DNA from: Protaetiibacter mangrovi
Lineage (GTDB): Bacteria > Actinomycetota > Actinomycetes > Actinomycetales > Microbacteriaceae
DNA length: 64,000 nt
Direction: 5' to 3'
NCBI RefSeq assembly: GCF_024752305.1
Contig: NZ_JANTHX010000007.1
Location: forward strand, 420 to 64,419
The notes beneath the pieces were generated by a model. The model saw nothing but the letters and a program-made list of their open reading frames with translations, was not told the DNA's origin and ran no database searches. Positions 8,555-16,519 of this stretch are shown piece after piece. The first letter of the stretch is position 1; each line of letters begins with the position of its first letter. Made by a program: the position numbers and the translations under genes.

Positions 8555-8584
8555 AGTCTAGTGTGTCGCCCGGGTGTCGCCCGA
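8555..8584 (-). promoter_or_regulatory. prs promoter with 11-bp direct repeat
   Basis: Minus-strand TAGACT (8555-8560) is a plausible -10 for prs. Immediately upstream of it, GTGTCGCCCG occurs twice with an 11-bp period (from 8563 and 8574), one helical turn apart, covering the expected -20 to -35 region. A binding site for an activator or repressor is possible but unproven. Confidence 0.35.
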
Positions 8585-8680
8585 GTGACATCGCGGTGCC
8601 CGCGGGACCGGATACGCGGGTCGGTGGTCTCGGGGCGGATCCGCGGCGCGGTCGCTCTCCGGACCGCCGCCCCTGCAGGT

Positions 8681-8721
8681 GGTCGAGGAGCGCGCCGCCG
8701 AGCGGCACGCGTCTCGAGACC
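8681..8721 (-). repeat. GGTC..GACC palindromic repeat element, copy 2
   Basis: GGTCGAG at the left pairs with CTCGAGACC at the right around an inner GC-rich stem. Read on the minus strand it aligns with the element at 10219-10270. It lies 17 bp past the stop of the DUF222-HNH gene, so that gene has one copy on each side in opposite orientation. It may also act as the gene's terminator. Confidence 0.7.
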
Positions 8722-8738
8722 CCCATCACCCGGCCCGG

Positions 8739-10103
8739 TCACCCGGCGAGGAGTCGCTCGAGTGCGGGGCTGCGGGAGGGCAGCGGTGTGTGTCGGAGGG
8801 TTCCGTCCCGGTCGGGTTTCTCGAGCAGGTAGTCGCCGCCGTCACGTCGGATGCGCCACCGGTTGTTGTGCACGGTGAGGTGGCAGAACCTGCAGAGGAG
8901 AACGCCGTCGTCGACATCTGTCCTGCCGCCGTGTTCGTCCCAGTGGTCGATGTGGTGCGCTTCGCACCAGGACGGCGGTCTGCCGCACATCAGGCACCCC
9001 CCATCCCGGGCAGCCATCGCGATCCGTTGCTTCTCCGTGAACAGCCGCAGTTCCCGCCCCAGGTTGAGCGCTTTGCCGTCTCCGTCGAACAGGATCGGGA
9101 CGGCGCCGGATGCGCAGATGAACCGCTCCGCCGTGTCGATCGACACCGCCTCGGTCTGCCCTTCGAAGAACGCGGCACCCACCCGGGTGTCGAGGTCGGT
9201 CTTCGTGACGAGGATCCGGACGGCGGGCTTCCGATCCCCGAGCAGCTTTGAGGGGTCGACCTGCGCACCGGCACGGACCAGGTCGACGAGGGTGTCGAGG
9301 GCGAGCTGCTCCGTCGTGCGCTCGTCCCGCACGATGTCTTCCGCACGCTCGATAGCGTGCGGATCCACGAACCGGGGCCCGCCGCGGCGGGGCGAGGTGG
9401 CGGCATCGAGGATCGGCACCACGATCGCCGCCGACTCCGGATCCAACAACCCCGTCACCCGCGTCATCCCATCTAGTTGCGGCGTCACCCGCAGGAACCG
9501 CTTCGCCCGGAGCTCATGCTCCCGGGCGGCGACACCGGCCAGGTCCAGTTCGTCACGCACGCGGCCCGCACGGATCGCGAGTTGCTCGATCGTCAGTCCC
9601 GGCGCCTCGCGGAGCAACTGTCCGACTGCTTCTTCCAGCACATCGTCCGTGGTGCCCTCGGCTGCCGCGGTCAGGCGGGCGCGGATCAGTTCCGCCGCCT
9701 CCACCGAGATACTCGCGGCGGCGACCGCGTCGCCGATCAGGCTCTGCCACCGCGGCACCGGCGGCGCCTCGGGCATCGTCGGTCGCTCGACGGACAGCAG
9801 CTCTGCTGCCTTCACGAGCGTGCGGGCATCCCGGGCGGAGGTGCCGGAGACCTTCGCGATCAACTCTTCAGCGGTCCGCACGCCCTCCGACTGCGCCAGC
9901 CCCGCATGCCCGAGCTCGCGGCGGGAACGGTGCGCGATCTCACCCGCCACCGTCGCCGCCACCGCATCCAAGCGACGCCGCACCTCCGCGATCCAACGCT
10001 GCGACACCAGCAGCTCCGCATCGGCAAGACCACCCACCGATACCGGTGCGAACGGCACCGACAGGTCACCCAGACGGGTGAGGGAGTCGGTGATCGAAGC
10101 CAT
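8739..10103 (-). CDS. DUF222 / HNH endonuclease domain protein (13E12-repeat type)
   Basis: 454 aa: an N-terminal DUF222 helical region (about 1-330) and a C-terminal HNH nuclease fold with Cys pairs, CLMCGRPPSWCEAHHIDHW then DDGVLLCRFCHLTVHNNRW; these His/Asn/Cys are the expected metal-site and catalytic residues. The ATG at 10103 has GGGAGG 7 nt upstream; a GTG at 10118 is in frame but lacks this. The biological role of the family is unsettled. A near-perfect LexA box lies 19-34 bp upstream of the start, implying DNA-damage induction. The gene sits between glmU and prs, flanked by inverted copies of a repeat, which suggests insertion. Confidence 0.88.
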   Translation of the reverse strand: MASITDSLTRLGDLSVPFAPVSVGGLADAELLVSQRWIAEVRRRLDAVAATVAGEIAHRSRRELGHAGLAQSEGVRTAEELIAKVSGTSARDARTLVKAAELLSVERPTMPEAPPVPRWQSLIGDAVAAASISVEAAELIRARLTAAAEGTTDDVLEEAVGQLLREAPGLTIEQLAIRAGRVRDELDLAGVAAREHELRAKRFLRVTPQLDGMTRVTGLLDPESAAIVVPILDAATSPRRGGPRFVDPHAIERAEDIVRDERTTEQLALDTLVDLVRAGAQVDPSKLLGDRKPAVRILVTKTDLDTRVGAAFFEGQTEAVSIDTAERFICASGAVPILFDGDGKALNLGRELRLFTEKQRIAMAARDGGCLMCGRPPSWCEAHHIDHWDEHGGRTDVDDGVLLCRFCHLTVHNNRWRIRRDGGDYLLEKPDRDGTLRHTPLPSRSPALERLLAG

Positions 10104-10121
10104 ACCCGATCCTCCCACGAC

Positions 10122-10137
10122 TCGAACGAATGTTCGA
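10122..10137. promoter_or_regulatory. SOS (LexA) box
   Basis: TCGAACGAATGTTCGA: perfect inverted half-sites TCGAAC and GTTCGA separated by 4 nt, the form of the actinobacterial/mycobacterial LexA consensus (TCGAAC-N4-GTTCGA). One further flanking base pair (C/G) extends the symmetry. It is centred about 27 bp upstream of the DUF222-HNH ATG, where it would cover the promoter. Mycobacterial 13E12-family genes are known LexA targets, which supports the assignment. Confidence 0.85.
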
Positions 10138-10218
10138 GACTCGGAAGCGTATTGGTGGAGAAGTCACCACCCCACCCGAGGGGGGAGGGGGCGAGGCTCG
10201 GGTCGGCGAACGTGCGGA

Positions 10219-10388
10219 GGGTCTCGACACGCGCGCCGTCGCTTCGCGGCGGCCCGCTACTCGACCGACCAAAGGGCGCGGCGGCCCGCTACTCGACCGA
10301 CGAAAGGGCGCAGCGGCGCGCTCCTCGACCGACGAGAGGGCGCGGCGACGCGATACGCGACCGACGAGAAGGAGGCGGCGCCGCTCCT
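10219..10388 (+). repeat. GGTC..GACC hairpin element with four 32-bp tandem units
   Basis: A head hairpin (from GGGTCTCGACACGCG to about 10270, inner stem GCCGTCGC-ttc-GCGGCGGC) is followed by units starting at 10261, 10293, 10325 and 10357, exactly 32 bp apart. Each begins T/GCGACCGAC and ends in a GCGCT/GCTAC-like sequence. The last unit runs into the glmU stop codon (10387-10389). The same 32-bp period occurs at 34442/34474. No spacers separate the units, so this is not a CRISPR. Confidence 0.75.
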
Positions 10389-11853
10389 ACTCGGCCCCCG
10401 CCGGATCCGAGTCGGCACCGAGGGCCCGCTCGGCGATCGCGGCGGCTGCGGCCTCCGCCGCCGCGGAACCGGGTCGGTTGGCGGCCACCCAGCGCTCCAT
10501 GTTGCGCTGCGGCGCGACGTTGACGGCGAGCGCCCCCGGCGGCACAGGCTTGCGCACGACCGTGCCCGCCCCCGTGTAGGCGCCGTCGCCGATCGTGACC
10601 GGCGCGACGAAGACGTTGTGCGATCCGGTGCGCACGTGCGATCCGACGGTGGTGCGGTGCTTGTTCACCCCGTCGTAGTTGGCGGTGATGGTGCCGGCGC
10701 CGATGTTCGACCCCTCCCCCACCTCGGTGTCGCCGATGTAGGAGAGGTGCGGCACCTTCGAGCCGCGCCCGATCTTGGCGTTCTTCGTCTCGACGAAGGT
10801 GCCGATCTTGCCGCCGCCCGAAAGCTCGGTTCCGGGGCGCAGGTAGGCGAACGGCCCCACCTCGGCGAACGCGCGCACGACCGCGAGCGTCGCATCCGCG
10901 CGCTTCACGACGGCGCCCTCGCCGATCTCGCAGTCGACGAGGGTGGTGTCGGGCCCGATCACGGCGTCGCGCTCGATGGTCGTGGCGCCGGCGAGGCGGG
11001 TGTTGGGCAGGATCTCGGCGTCCTGCCCGATCGAGACGGTCAGGTCGATCCAGGTGGTCGACGGGTCGACGATGCTCACGCCGTTCAGCTGGTGACCGCG
11101 CACGATCATCGCGTTCAGCCGCGCCGCCTGCTCGGCGAGCTGCGCGCGGTCGTTGACCCCGGCGACGCGCCAGTTCTCGGCCACCGGCACCGCCGCCACC
11201 GGCGCGGATGCCTGGCGCAGCAGCGCCACGACATCCGTCAGGTACTTCTCGCCCTGCGCGTTGGAGGTGCCGATGCGCGGCAGCAGTTCGCGCAGAGCGG
11301 ATGCGGCGAACACGTAGCTGCCGGAGTTGACCTCGGTGATCGCGAGCACCTGCTCGTCGGCGTCCTTGTGCTCGACGATGGCGGTAACGGCTCCGCCCGC
11401 ATCCCGCACGATGCGTCCGTATCCGGTGGCGTCGTCGAGCACGGCCGAGAGGATCGTGGCGGATGCCGTCGCCGCGCGGTGCTGTTCGACCAGCGCGCCG
11501 AGGGTGACGGCGTCGAGCAGCGGAACGTCGCCCGAGACGACGACGACCTCGCCGTCGAAGTCGTCGGGCAGCGCCGCGACGGCGAGCTCGACGGCCCGGC
11601 CCGTACCCGGCACCTCGTCCTGGTCGACGACGATCGCCGTGTCGGCGTACTCGAGCACGGCGGCGGCGACGTCGTCGCGCTGATGCCGCACGACGACCGC
11701 CACGTACGCGGGCTCGAGGTGCCGCGCGGTGGTGAGAACATGCGCCACCATGGGCAGTCCCGCGATCGGGTGCAGCACCTTCGCGCGACGGGACCTCATC
11801 CGGGTGCCTTCGCCGGCGGCGAGCACGATCACGGCGAGTCGGGGGTCGGTCAT
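10387..11853 (-). CDS. glmU: bifunctional UDP-GlcNAc pyrophosphorylase / glucosamine-1-P N-acetyltransferase
   Basis: Last two steps of UDP-GlcNAc synthesis for peptidoglycan. 488 aa. The N-terminal nucleotidyltransferase shows VLAAGEGTRMRSRRAKVLHPIAG; the C-terminal half is a left-handed beta-helix with hexapeptide repeats (for example IGRGSKVPHLSYIGDTEVGEGSN) and GAGTITANYDGVNKHRT. A short Ala-rich tail follows. ATG start with GAGAAT (11860-11865, minus) ending 6 nt upstream, so probably leaderless despite lying 35 bp after the sulfatase stop. The usual downstream partner prs is displaced by the DUF222-HNH gene. Confidence 0.96.
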   Translation of the reverse strand: MTDPRLAVIVLAAGEGTRMRSRRAKVLHPIAGLPMVAHVLTTARHLEPAYVAVVVRHQRDDVAAAVLEYADTAIVVDQDEVPGTGRAVELAVAALPDDFDGEVVVVSGDVPLLDAVTLGALVEQHRAATASATILSAVLDDATGYGRIVRDAGGAVTAIVEHKDADEQVLAITEVNSGSYVFAASALRELLPRIGTSNAQGEKYLTDVVALLRQASAPVAAVPVAENWRVAGVNDRAQLAEQAARLNAMIVRGHQLNGVSIVDPSTTWIDLTVSIGQDAEILPNTRLAGATTIERDAVIGPDTTLVDCEIGEGAVVKRADATLAVVRAFAEVGPFAYLRPGTELSGGGKIGTFVETKNAKIGRGSKVPHLSYIGDTEVGEGSNIGAGTITANYDGVNKHRTTVGSHVRTGSHNVFVAPVTIGDGAYTGAGTVVRKPVPPGALAVNVAPQRNMERWVAANRPGSAAAEAAAAAIAERALGADSDPAGAE

Positions 11854-11888
11854 GCGCTCATTCTCGCAGCATGCTCGCGTGCGGCGCC

Positions 11889-14186
11889 TCAGGAGATGTC
11901 GACCGTCACCTGCTCGATCGACCCCGTGTAGGCGAACGGCAGCTCGTAGGTGAAGTCGATGGGCGATCCGGTGTCCATGCCGATGTCGAGTCCCTCGCCG
12001 AGCGAGAACTGCACGGGCACCGTCCGTTCGAGGCGGCCGGCGGCGACCTCGGTTCCGTTCGCGCGCATCGTCACGTTCGCGCCCTTGCCGATGCCGCCGC
12101 CGTCGTAGTCGAGCCGCACCTCGAGGCGTGTCCTGCCGGGAGCCAGCGGTGCATCCGCCGTGATCGTGGGCCGGTCCAGCGCGAGGAAGTTGTAGACGAA
12201 CGTCGGCCGCCCGTCGCGCAGGTACAGCCCGTAGCCGCCCTCGAGCCCGCCGTGCGTGATGATCATGCCCGAGGCGTCGCCGTCGGGCACCACGATGTCG
12301 GCGGTGATCGACCACGACTTGTTGAGCATCGGCAGGCACGCCGCGTCGGGCAGGGCGATCATGCCCGGGTAGTAGGTGGCCGAGGTGCGGTGGCCGACGA
12401 GGCTCGGTCGGCCCATCGCCTCCGCGTTCATACGCTGCGAGGCGCGCCAGTCGAGAGGCAGCACGCTGTACTTCGCGGCCTCGACCCACCACAGGTCCTG
12501 CAGCTGCCGCAGCAGCTCCGGATGCTCGGCCGCGAGGTCGTGCGCCTGCGAGAAGTCCTCGTCGACGTTGTAGAGCTCCCAGACGGCCTTGTCGGGGTCC
12601 CACTCCTGACGGTTCGGATCCCACGGCACGAACGACGGGGCGGACGCCATCCAGCCGTCGTGGTAGAGCCCGCGGTTGCAGGCGAGCTCGAAGTACTGCG
12701 TGGTGCGGGTCTCGGGGGCGTCGGATGCGAGCAGGGCGGCGGCGAAGCTGCGTCCCTCGATCGGCTTCTGCACCACCCCGTTCAGCTCGGTCGGCGGCGT
12801 GACACCGCACACCTCGTAGAGGGTCGGCACGATGTCGATCACGTGCAGGAACTGCTCGCGCAGGCCGCCGCCATCCGTGATGCGCTCGGGCCAGGAGATG
12901 ATCATCGGGTTGCGGGTGCCGCCGAAGTGGCTGGCGACCTGCTTCGTCCACTGGAACGGGGTGTTCATCGCGTGCGCCCACGCGGACGGGAAGTGGTTGA
13001 AGTGCTTCGGCCCGCCGAGCTCGTCGATGGCGAGGATGTTGTCCTCCCAGTGCTCGCTGATGCCGTTGAAGAACAGGTTCTCGCACAGCGACCCCTCGAG
13101 CCCGCCTTCGGCGCTCGAGCCGTTGTCGCCCGCGATGTAGATGATGATCGTGTTGTCGGCGTCGGGCAGCGCCTTGACCGCGTCGATCACGCGCCCCATG
13201 TGGTGGTCGACGTGCGCACCGTAGGCGGCGAAGACCTCCATCATCCGCGCGTAGAGGCGTTTCTGGTCGTCGTTCAGCTCGTCCCAGGCGGGCAGGCCGT
13301 GCGAGCGCTCGGTGAGGTCGGTGTCGGTGGGGATCACCCCGCGCGCCTTCTGCCGCTCGATCGTCTGCGCGCGGTAGGCGTCCCAGCCTTCGTCGAACCG
13401 CCCGCGGAACCGTTCGATCCACTCCTCGGGCACGTGGTGCGGGGCGTGGGTGGCGCCGGTCGCGACGTAGAGGAAGTAGGGCTTGTCGGGCGCGATCGAC
13501 TTCACCTTGCGCACCCAGTCGATGGCGTGATCCGCGAGGTCCTCGGTGAGGTGGTAGCCGGGCTCGTTCGCCATCGGCACGTAGTCGTGGTTCTCGAACA
13601 GGATCGGATTCCAGTGGTTCATGTCGCCCGCGTTGAACCCGTAGAAGTAGTCGAAGCCCATGCCGTTGACCCACCGGTCGTAGGGGCCGGCGACGCTCGT
13701 CTCCCAGGTGGGGGTGTTGTGGTTCTTGCCGATCCAGGCGGTCATGTAGCCGTTCTGACGCAGCACCTCGCCGATCGTGCCGCACGACTTCGGCAGGATG
13801 CAGGCGTAGCCGTCGTAGCCGGTGGCGATCTCGGTGATGCCGGCGAAACTCGTGGAGTGGTGGTTGCGCCCGGTGATGAGCGCGGCCCGCGTGGGTGAGC
13901 AGAGCGCCGTCGTGTGGAAGCGGTTGAAGCGGATGCCCTCGCGCTCGAGGCGGTCCATGGTGGGCGACGGGACGCCGCCTCCGAAGGTCTCGAACTGACC
14001 GAACCCCGCGTCGTCGAGCAGGATCAGCACGATGTTGGGTGCACCCGCGGGCGGCTGCACGGGCTGGGGGAAGGTGGGCGCGTCGGAGTCCTGGAAGGTG
14101 CGGCCCACCTCGCCGGCGAAGCGGAAGTCGGGGCGCGGCAGGATGCCGGGCGTCGTCGCGGCGGGGAAGGCGGCATCGTCGGCCAT
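11889..14186 (-). CDS. arylsulfatase (type I, formylglycine-dependent)
   Basis: 765 aa, long class of arylsulfatases. NIVLILLDDAGFGQF carries the Asp pair of the metal site (about 58-59). The modification signature CSPTRAALITGR places the formylglycine precursor at C96. Further typical blocks are GRNHHS, GKNHNTP and YVATGATHAPHHVPEEW. The last ~150 residues form a beta-rich domain of the type found in this subfamily. No signal peptide is obvious, so it is probably cytosolic. It hydrolyses sulfate esters; the substrate is unknown. Activity needs a formylglycine-generating enzyme, not seen in the window. It follows the tetR gene after an 83-bp gap containing a long dyad. Confidence 0.9.
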   Translation of the reverse strand: MADDAAFPAATTPGILPRPDFRFAGEVGRTFQDSDAPTFPQPVQPPAGAPNIVLILLDDAGFGQFETFGGGVPSPTMDRLEREGIRFNRFHTTALCSPTRAALITGRNHHSTSFAGITEIATGYDGYACILPKSCGTIGEVLRQNGYMTAWIGKNHNTPTWETSVAGPYDRWVNGMGFDYFYGFNAGDMNHWNPILFENHDYVPMANEPGYHLTEDLADHAIDWVRKVKSIAPDKPYFLYVATGATHAPHHVPEEWIERFRGRFDEGWDAYRAQTIERQKARGVIPTDTDLTERSHGLPAWDELNDDQKRLYARMMEVFAAYGAHVDHHMGRVIDAVKALPDADNTIIIYIAGDNGSSAEGGLEGSLCENLFFNGISEHWEDNILAIDELGGPKHFNHFPSAWAHAMNTPFQWTKQVASHFGGTRNPMIISWPERITDGGGLREQFLHVIDIVPTLYEVCGVTPPTELNGVVQKPIEGRSFAAALLASDAPETRTTQYFELACNRGLYHDGWMASAPSFVPWDPNRQEWDPDKAVWELYNVDEDFSQAHDLAAEHPELLRQLQDLWWVEAAKYSVLPLDWRASQRMNAEAMGRPSLVGHRTSATYYPGMIALPDAACLPMLNKSWSITADIVVPDGDASGMIITHGGLEGGYGLYLRDGRPTFVYNFLALDRPTITADAPLAPGRTRLEVRLDYDGGGIGKGANVTMRANGTEVAAGRLERTVPVQFSLGEGLDIGMDTGSPIDFTYELPFAYTGSIEQVTVDIS

Positions 14187-14196
14187 GGGGGTGCTC

Positions 14197-14242
14197 CTCG
14201 TGTCGATGCCACGAGCCCACCACCGGATGGGCTCGACACGAG
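14197..14242. other. long imperfect inverted repeat upstream of the arylsulfatase
   Basis: The 15-nt right arm at 14228-14242 (TGGGCTCGACACGAG) is the reverse complement of the left arm CTCGTGTCGA...GCCCA interrupted by an 8-nt bulge. It lies in the 83-bp gap between the tetR stop and the sulfatase ATG and begins only 11 nt upstream of that ATG. It could be an operator, the terminator of tetR, or an mRNA hairpin affecting sulfatase translation. Confidence 0.5.
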
Positions 14243-14269
14243 ACCCGATGCGGGTGAAGGGCTGTCGCC

Positions 14270-14839
14270 TCAGGCGCTCGCGCGCAGCCCGTCGACGGCG
14301 ACACCGATGATGCGCTCGCGCTGTGCGGGGTCGGCGTAGACCGCCCCCGCGACGCTCGAGATGAGCCGCACCGTGTCCTCGATCGTCACGTCGGCGCGCA
14401 CCGCGCCCGCCCGCTGCGCGCGCTGCAGCAGCGGTTCGCCCGCGTCGAAGAGCACCCCGCGGCACGCCCCGAGCGTGGGCGAGTCGCGGTTGATCCCGTC
14501 GAGCAGCACCCGCTTGGTGGCGGCGAACGCCGCGTAGCGCTGCAGCCAGGCGACGAAGGCCGGGAACGGCTCGAGCCCGCCGAGATCGTCGGCGTACCCG
14601 GCGATGGCCGCGACCTCCCCGAGATAGACCGTCTCGACGAGCGCGTCGCGGGTGGGGAAGTTGCGGTACAGCGTGCCGATTCCGACCTCGGCACGGCGCG
14701 CGATGTCTTCGAGGGAGGCGTCGATGCCGTCGTCGGCGAACGCGTCGCGAGCCGCGGTGAGCAGCGCGTCGAAGTTGCGCCGAGCGTCGGCGCGCGCCGG
14801 CCGGCGCTCGCCGAGCAGCTGCTGGGCACTCGAGATCAT
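14270..14839 (-). CDS. TetR family transcriptional regulator
   Basis: 189 aa. N-terminal TetR helix-turn-helix at about residues 18-65 (LLTAARDAFADDGIDASLEDIARRAEVGIGTLYRNFPTRDAL), then a helical ligand-binding domain resembling the SbtR-like C-terminal class (FAATKRVLLDGINRDSPTLGACRGVLFDAGEPLL). ATG with AGGAGG upstream. It is divergent from an MFS exporter. Two 15-bp palindromes in the shared intergenic region are its likely operators, so it probably represses the exporter and itself. The sulfatase downstream could be read from the same transcript. Confidence 0.9.
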   Translation of the reverse strand: MISSAQQLLGERRPARADARRNFDALLTAARDAFADDGIDASLEDIARRAEVGIGTLYRNFPTRDALVETVYLGEVAAIAGYADDLGGLEPFPAFVAWLQRYAAFAATKRVLLDGINRDSPTLGACRGVLFDAGEPLLQRAQRAGAVRADVTIEDTVRLISSVAGAVYADPAQRERIIGVAVDGLRASA

Positions 14840-14878
14840 GGGTCCTCCTGTCGCTCCACCGCCCGCGCGCCGTCGCGC

Positions 14879-14928
14879 TTGCGAAACGGAGGCTGCCTCC
14901 GCTAAGGTTTAAACGGAGGCCCCCTCCG
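14879..14928 (+). promoter_or_regulatory. MFS exporter promoter with two TetR-type operators
   Basis: TTGCGA (14879-14884) and TAAGGT (14903-14908), 18 bp apart, form a sigma-70-like promoter reading to the MFS gene. A perfect palindrome CGGAGGC-T-GCCTCCG (14887-14901) fills the spacer. A second copy with one mismatch, CGGAGGC-C-CCCTCCG (14914-14928), lies downstream of the -10. Centres are 27 bp apart. Occupancy by the adjacent TetR would block the promoter twice. Confidence 0.7.
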
Positions 14929-15014
14929 AACGGAGCCGACCTCCATTCTAGCGCCGCGTCGTCGACGCCGCATCCGCGCCACCCGCGCATCCGGATCCCC
15001 ACCGAAAGGCCACC

Positions 15015-16448
15015 ATGCCTCGCGTTCCCCACCCCCGCCTCGCCTTCGCCGCGATCGCCACCGCGTTCGCCGTGGTGTCGTCGCTGCAGTCGTTCCTGAT
15101 CCCCGCCCTGTCCCAGATCGGCGCCGACCTCGGCGCCGACGCGGTCGGCCAGACCTGGATCATCACGAGCTGGCTGATCACCGCCGCGGTCGCCACCCCG
15201 CTGCTCGGCCGTGCGGGCGACCTCGTGGGGCGCCGCCGGGTCTTCCCCGCCGCGATCGCCGCCGTCGGCGTCGGCACCGTCGTCGCGGCGTTCGCCCCGA
15301 ACCTCACCGTGATGCTGCTCGCCCGGGTGCTGCAGGGGCTCGGCGGCGCGATCTTCCCGCTCGGCTTCGGCATCGCGCGCGACACCTTCCCGGCTCATCG
15401 CGTGCCATCGGTGATCGGTGCGCTGTCGGCGATCATGGCCGTCGGCTCGGGGCTCGGTACCGTGATCTCGGGCCCCATCGCCGAGAACTTCGGATGGCGC
15501 ACCCTCTTCGCGCTCCCCCTCGTGCTCGCCGTCGGCGCCGCGGCGCTCGCCGCGCTCGGCGTCGCCGACACGGCCGAGCGCGCCCGCGGGGGCATCAACG
15601 TTGCCGCCGCCGTGCTGCTCTCCGGCTGGCTCGTCGCGCTGCTGCTGCCGCTGAGCGCCGGCAACCAGTGGGGCTGGGACTCCCCGCTCGTGTGGGTGCT
15701 GCTCGGCACGGCGACCGTGCTGCTGGTCGCGTGGATCACGGTGGAGCTGCGCTCGCGCACACCCCTCGTCGACATGCGGATGATGCGCATCCCCGGCGTC
15801 TGGACCACCAACCTCACGGCGCTCGTCACCGGTGCCGGCATGTTCGGGGTGTGGGCGTTCCTGCCGCGCCTCGCGGAGACGCCCGCCGCATCCGGATTCG
15901 GGATAGGCGCCACGGTGAGCCTGACCGGCCTCATCATGCTGCCGATGCTCGTGACGATGGCCACCGTCGGGTTCGTGGTCGGCCCGCTCAGCCGCCGCGT
16001 TCCGTTCCCGGCGCTGCTGGCGACCGGCGCCGCGATCTCCGCGCTGTCGATCCTGTCGATCGCCCTGTTCCACGACTCCGCGTGGCAGCTCGCGATGGCC
16101 GCGGGTGGTCTCGGGATCGGCACGGGCCTCACGGTCGCCGTCACCCCGAACCTGATCGTGCAGTCGGTTCCCGCCTCGCAGACCGGCATCGCCACCGGCA
16201 TCAACGCCAACATCCGCACGATCGGCGGCGCCCTCGGCACCACGATCTTCACGACGGTGGTCGGTGCGAGCATCGTGGGCGGCGCGCCGACGGAGGCCGG
16301 CTACATCGCCGCGTTCGCGGTCGGCGCCTCGCTCACCGCGGTCGGCGCCGTGGTGCCGCTGCGGCTGCTCGAGGTGCGTCCCCGCCGCCCGCGGGCCCGC
16401 ACCATCCCGATCGTCGAGACGGGGCTGCCGGAGTCCGAGGCCGCCTGA
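15015..16448 (+). CDS. MFS transporter, drug:H+ antiporter type
   Basis: 477 aa integral membrane protein of the EmrB/QacA-like (14-TM) branch. Twelve to fourteen hydrophobic segments; MFS motif A as GRAGDLVGRRRVF after TM2, and motif-C-like glycines around ALSAIMAVGSGLGTVISGPIAENFGW in TM5, the antiporter signature. ATG with GAAAGG 6 nt upstream. It is divergent from a TetR gene and controlled by the operator pair at 14887-14928, so it is probably a substrate-inducible efflux pump. The exported compound is unknown. Confidence 0.9.
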   Translation: MPRVPHPRLAFAAIATAFAVVSSLQSFLIPALSQIGADLGADAVGQTWIITSWLITAAVATPLLGRAGDLVGRRRVFPAAIAAVGVGTVVAAFAPNLTVMLLARVLQGLGGAIFPLGFGIARDTFPAHRVPSVIGALSAIMAVGSGLGTVISGPIAENFGWRTLFALPLVLAVGAAALAALGVADTAERARGGINVAAAVLLSGWLVALLLPLSAGNQWGWDSPLVWVLLGTATVLLVAWITVELRSRTPLVDMRMMRIPGVWTTNLTALVTGAGMFGVWAFLPRLAETPAASGFGIGATVSLTGLIMLPMLVTMATVGFVVGPLSRRVPFPALLATGAAISALSILSIALFHDSAWQLAMAAGGLGIGTGLTVAVTPNLIVQSVPASQTGIATGINANIRTIGGALGTTIFTTVVGASIVGGAPTEAGYIAAFAVGASLTAVGAVVPLRLLEVRPRRPRARTIPIVETGLPESEAA

Positions 16449-16519
16449 GGTCGGGTGCGGTCCGCGCGTTCCGTGCGTTCTCGGTGACGCGACGGACCGC
16501 ACCTGCCATGCTCGGTGTC

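Noticed and set aside
10261-10388. Possible CRISPR array (regular 32-bp periodicity)
   Set aside because: The units are contiguous with no unique spacers, drift in sequence, and belong to a dispersed hairpin family; no cas genes are nearby.
10387-14304. Single 1305-codon open frame
   Set aside because: Only the glmU portion up to 11853 reads as a protein. The upstream part is an antisense-like, Arg/His-rich shadow of the sulfatase frame.
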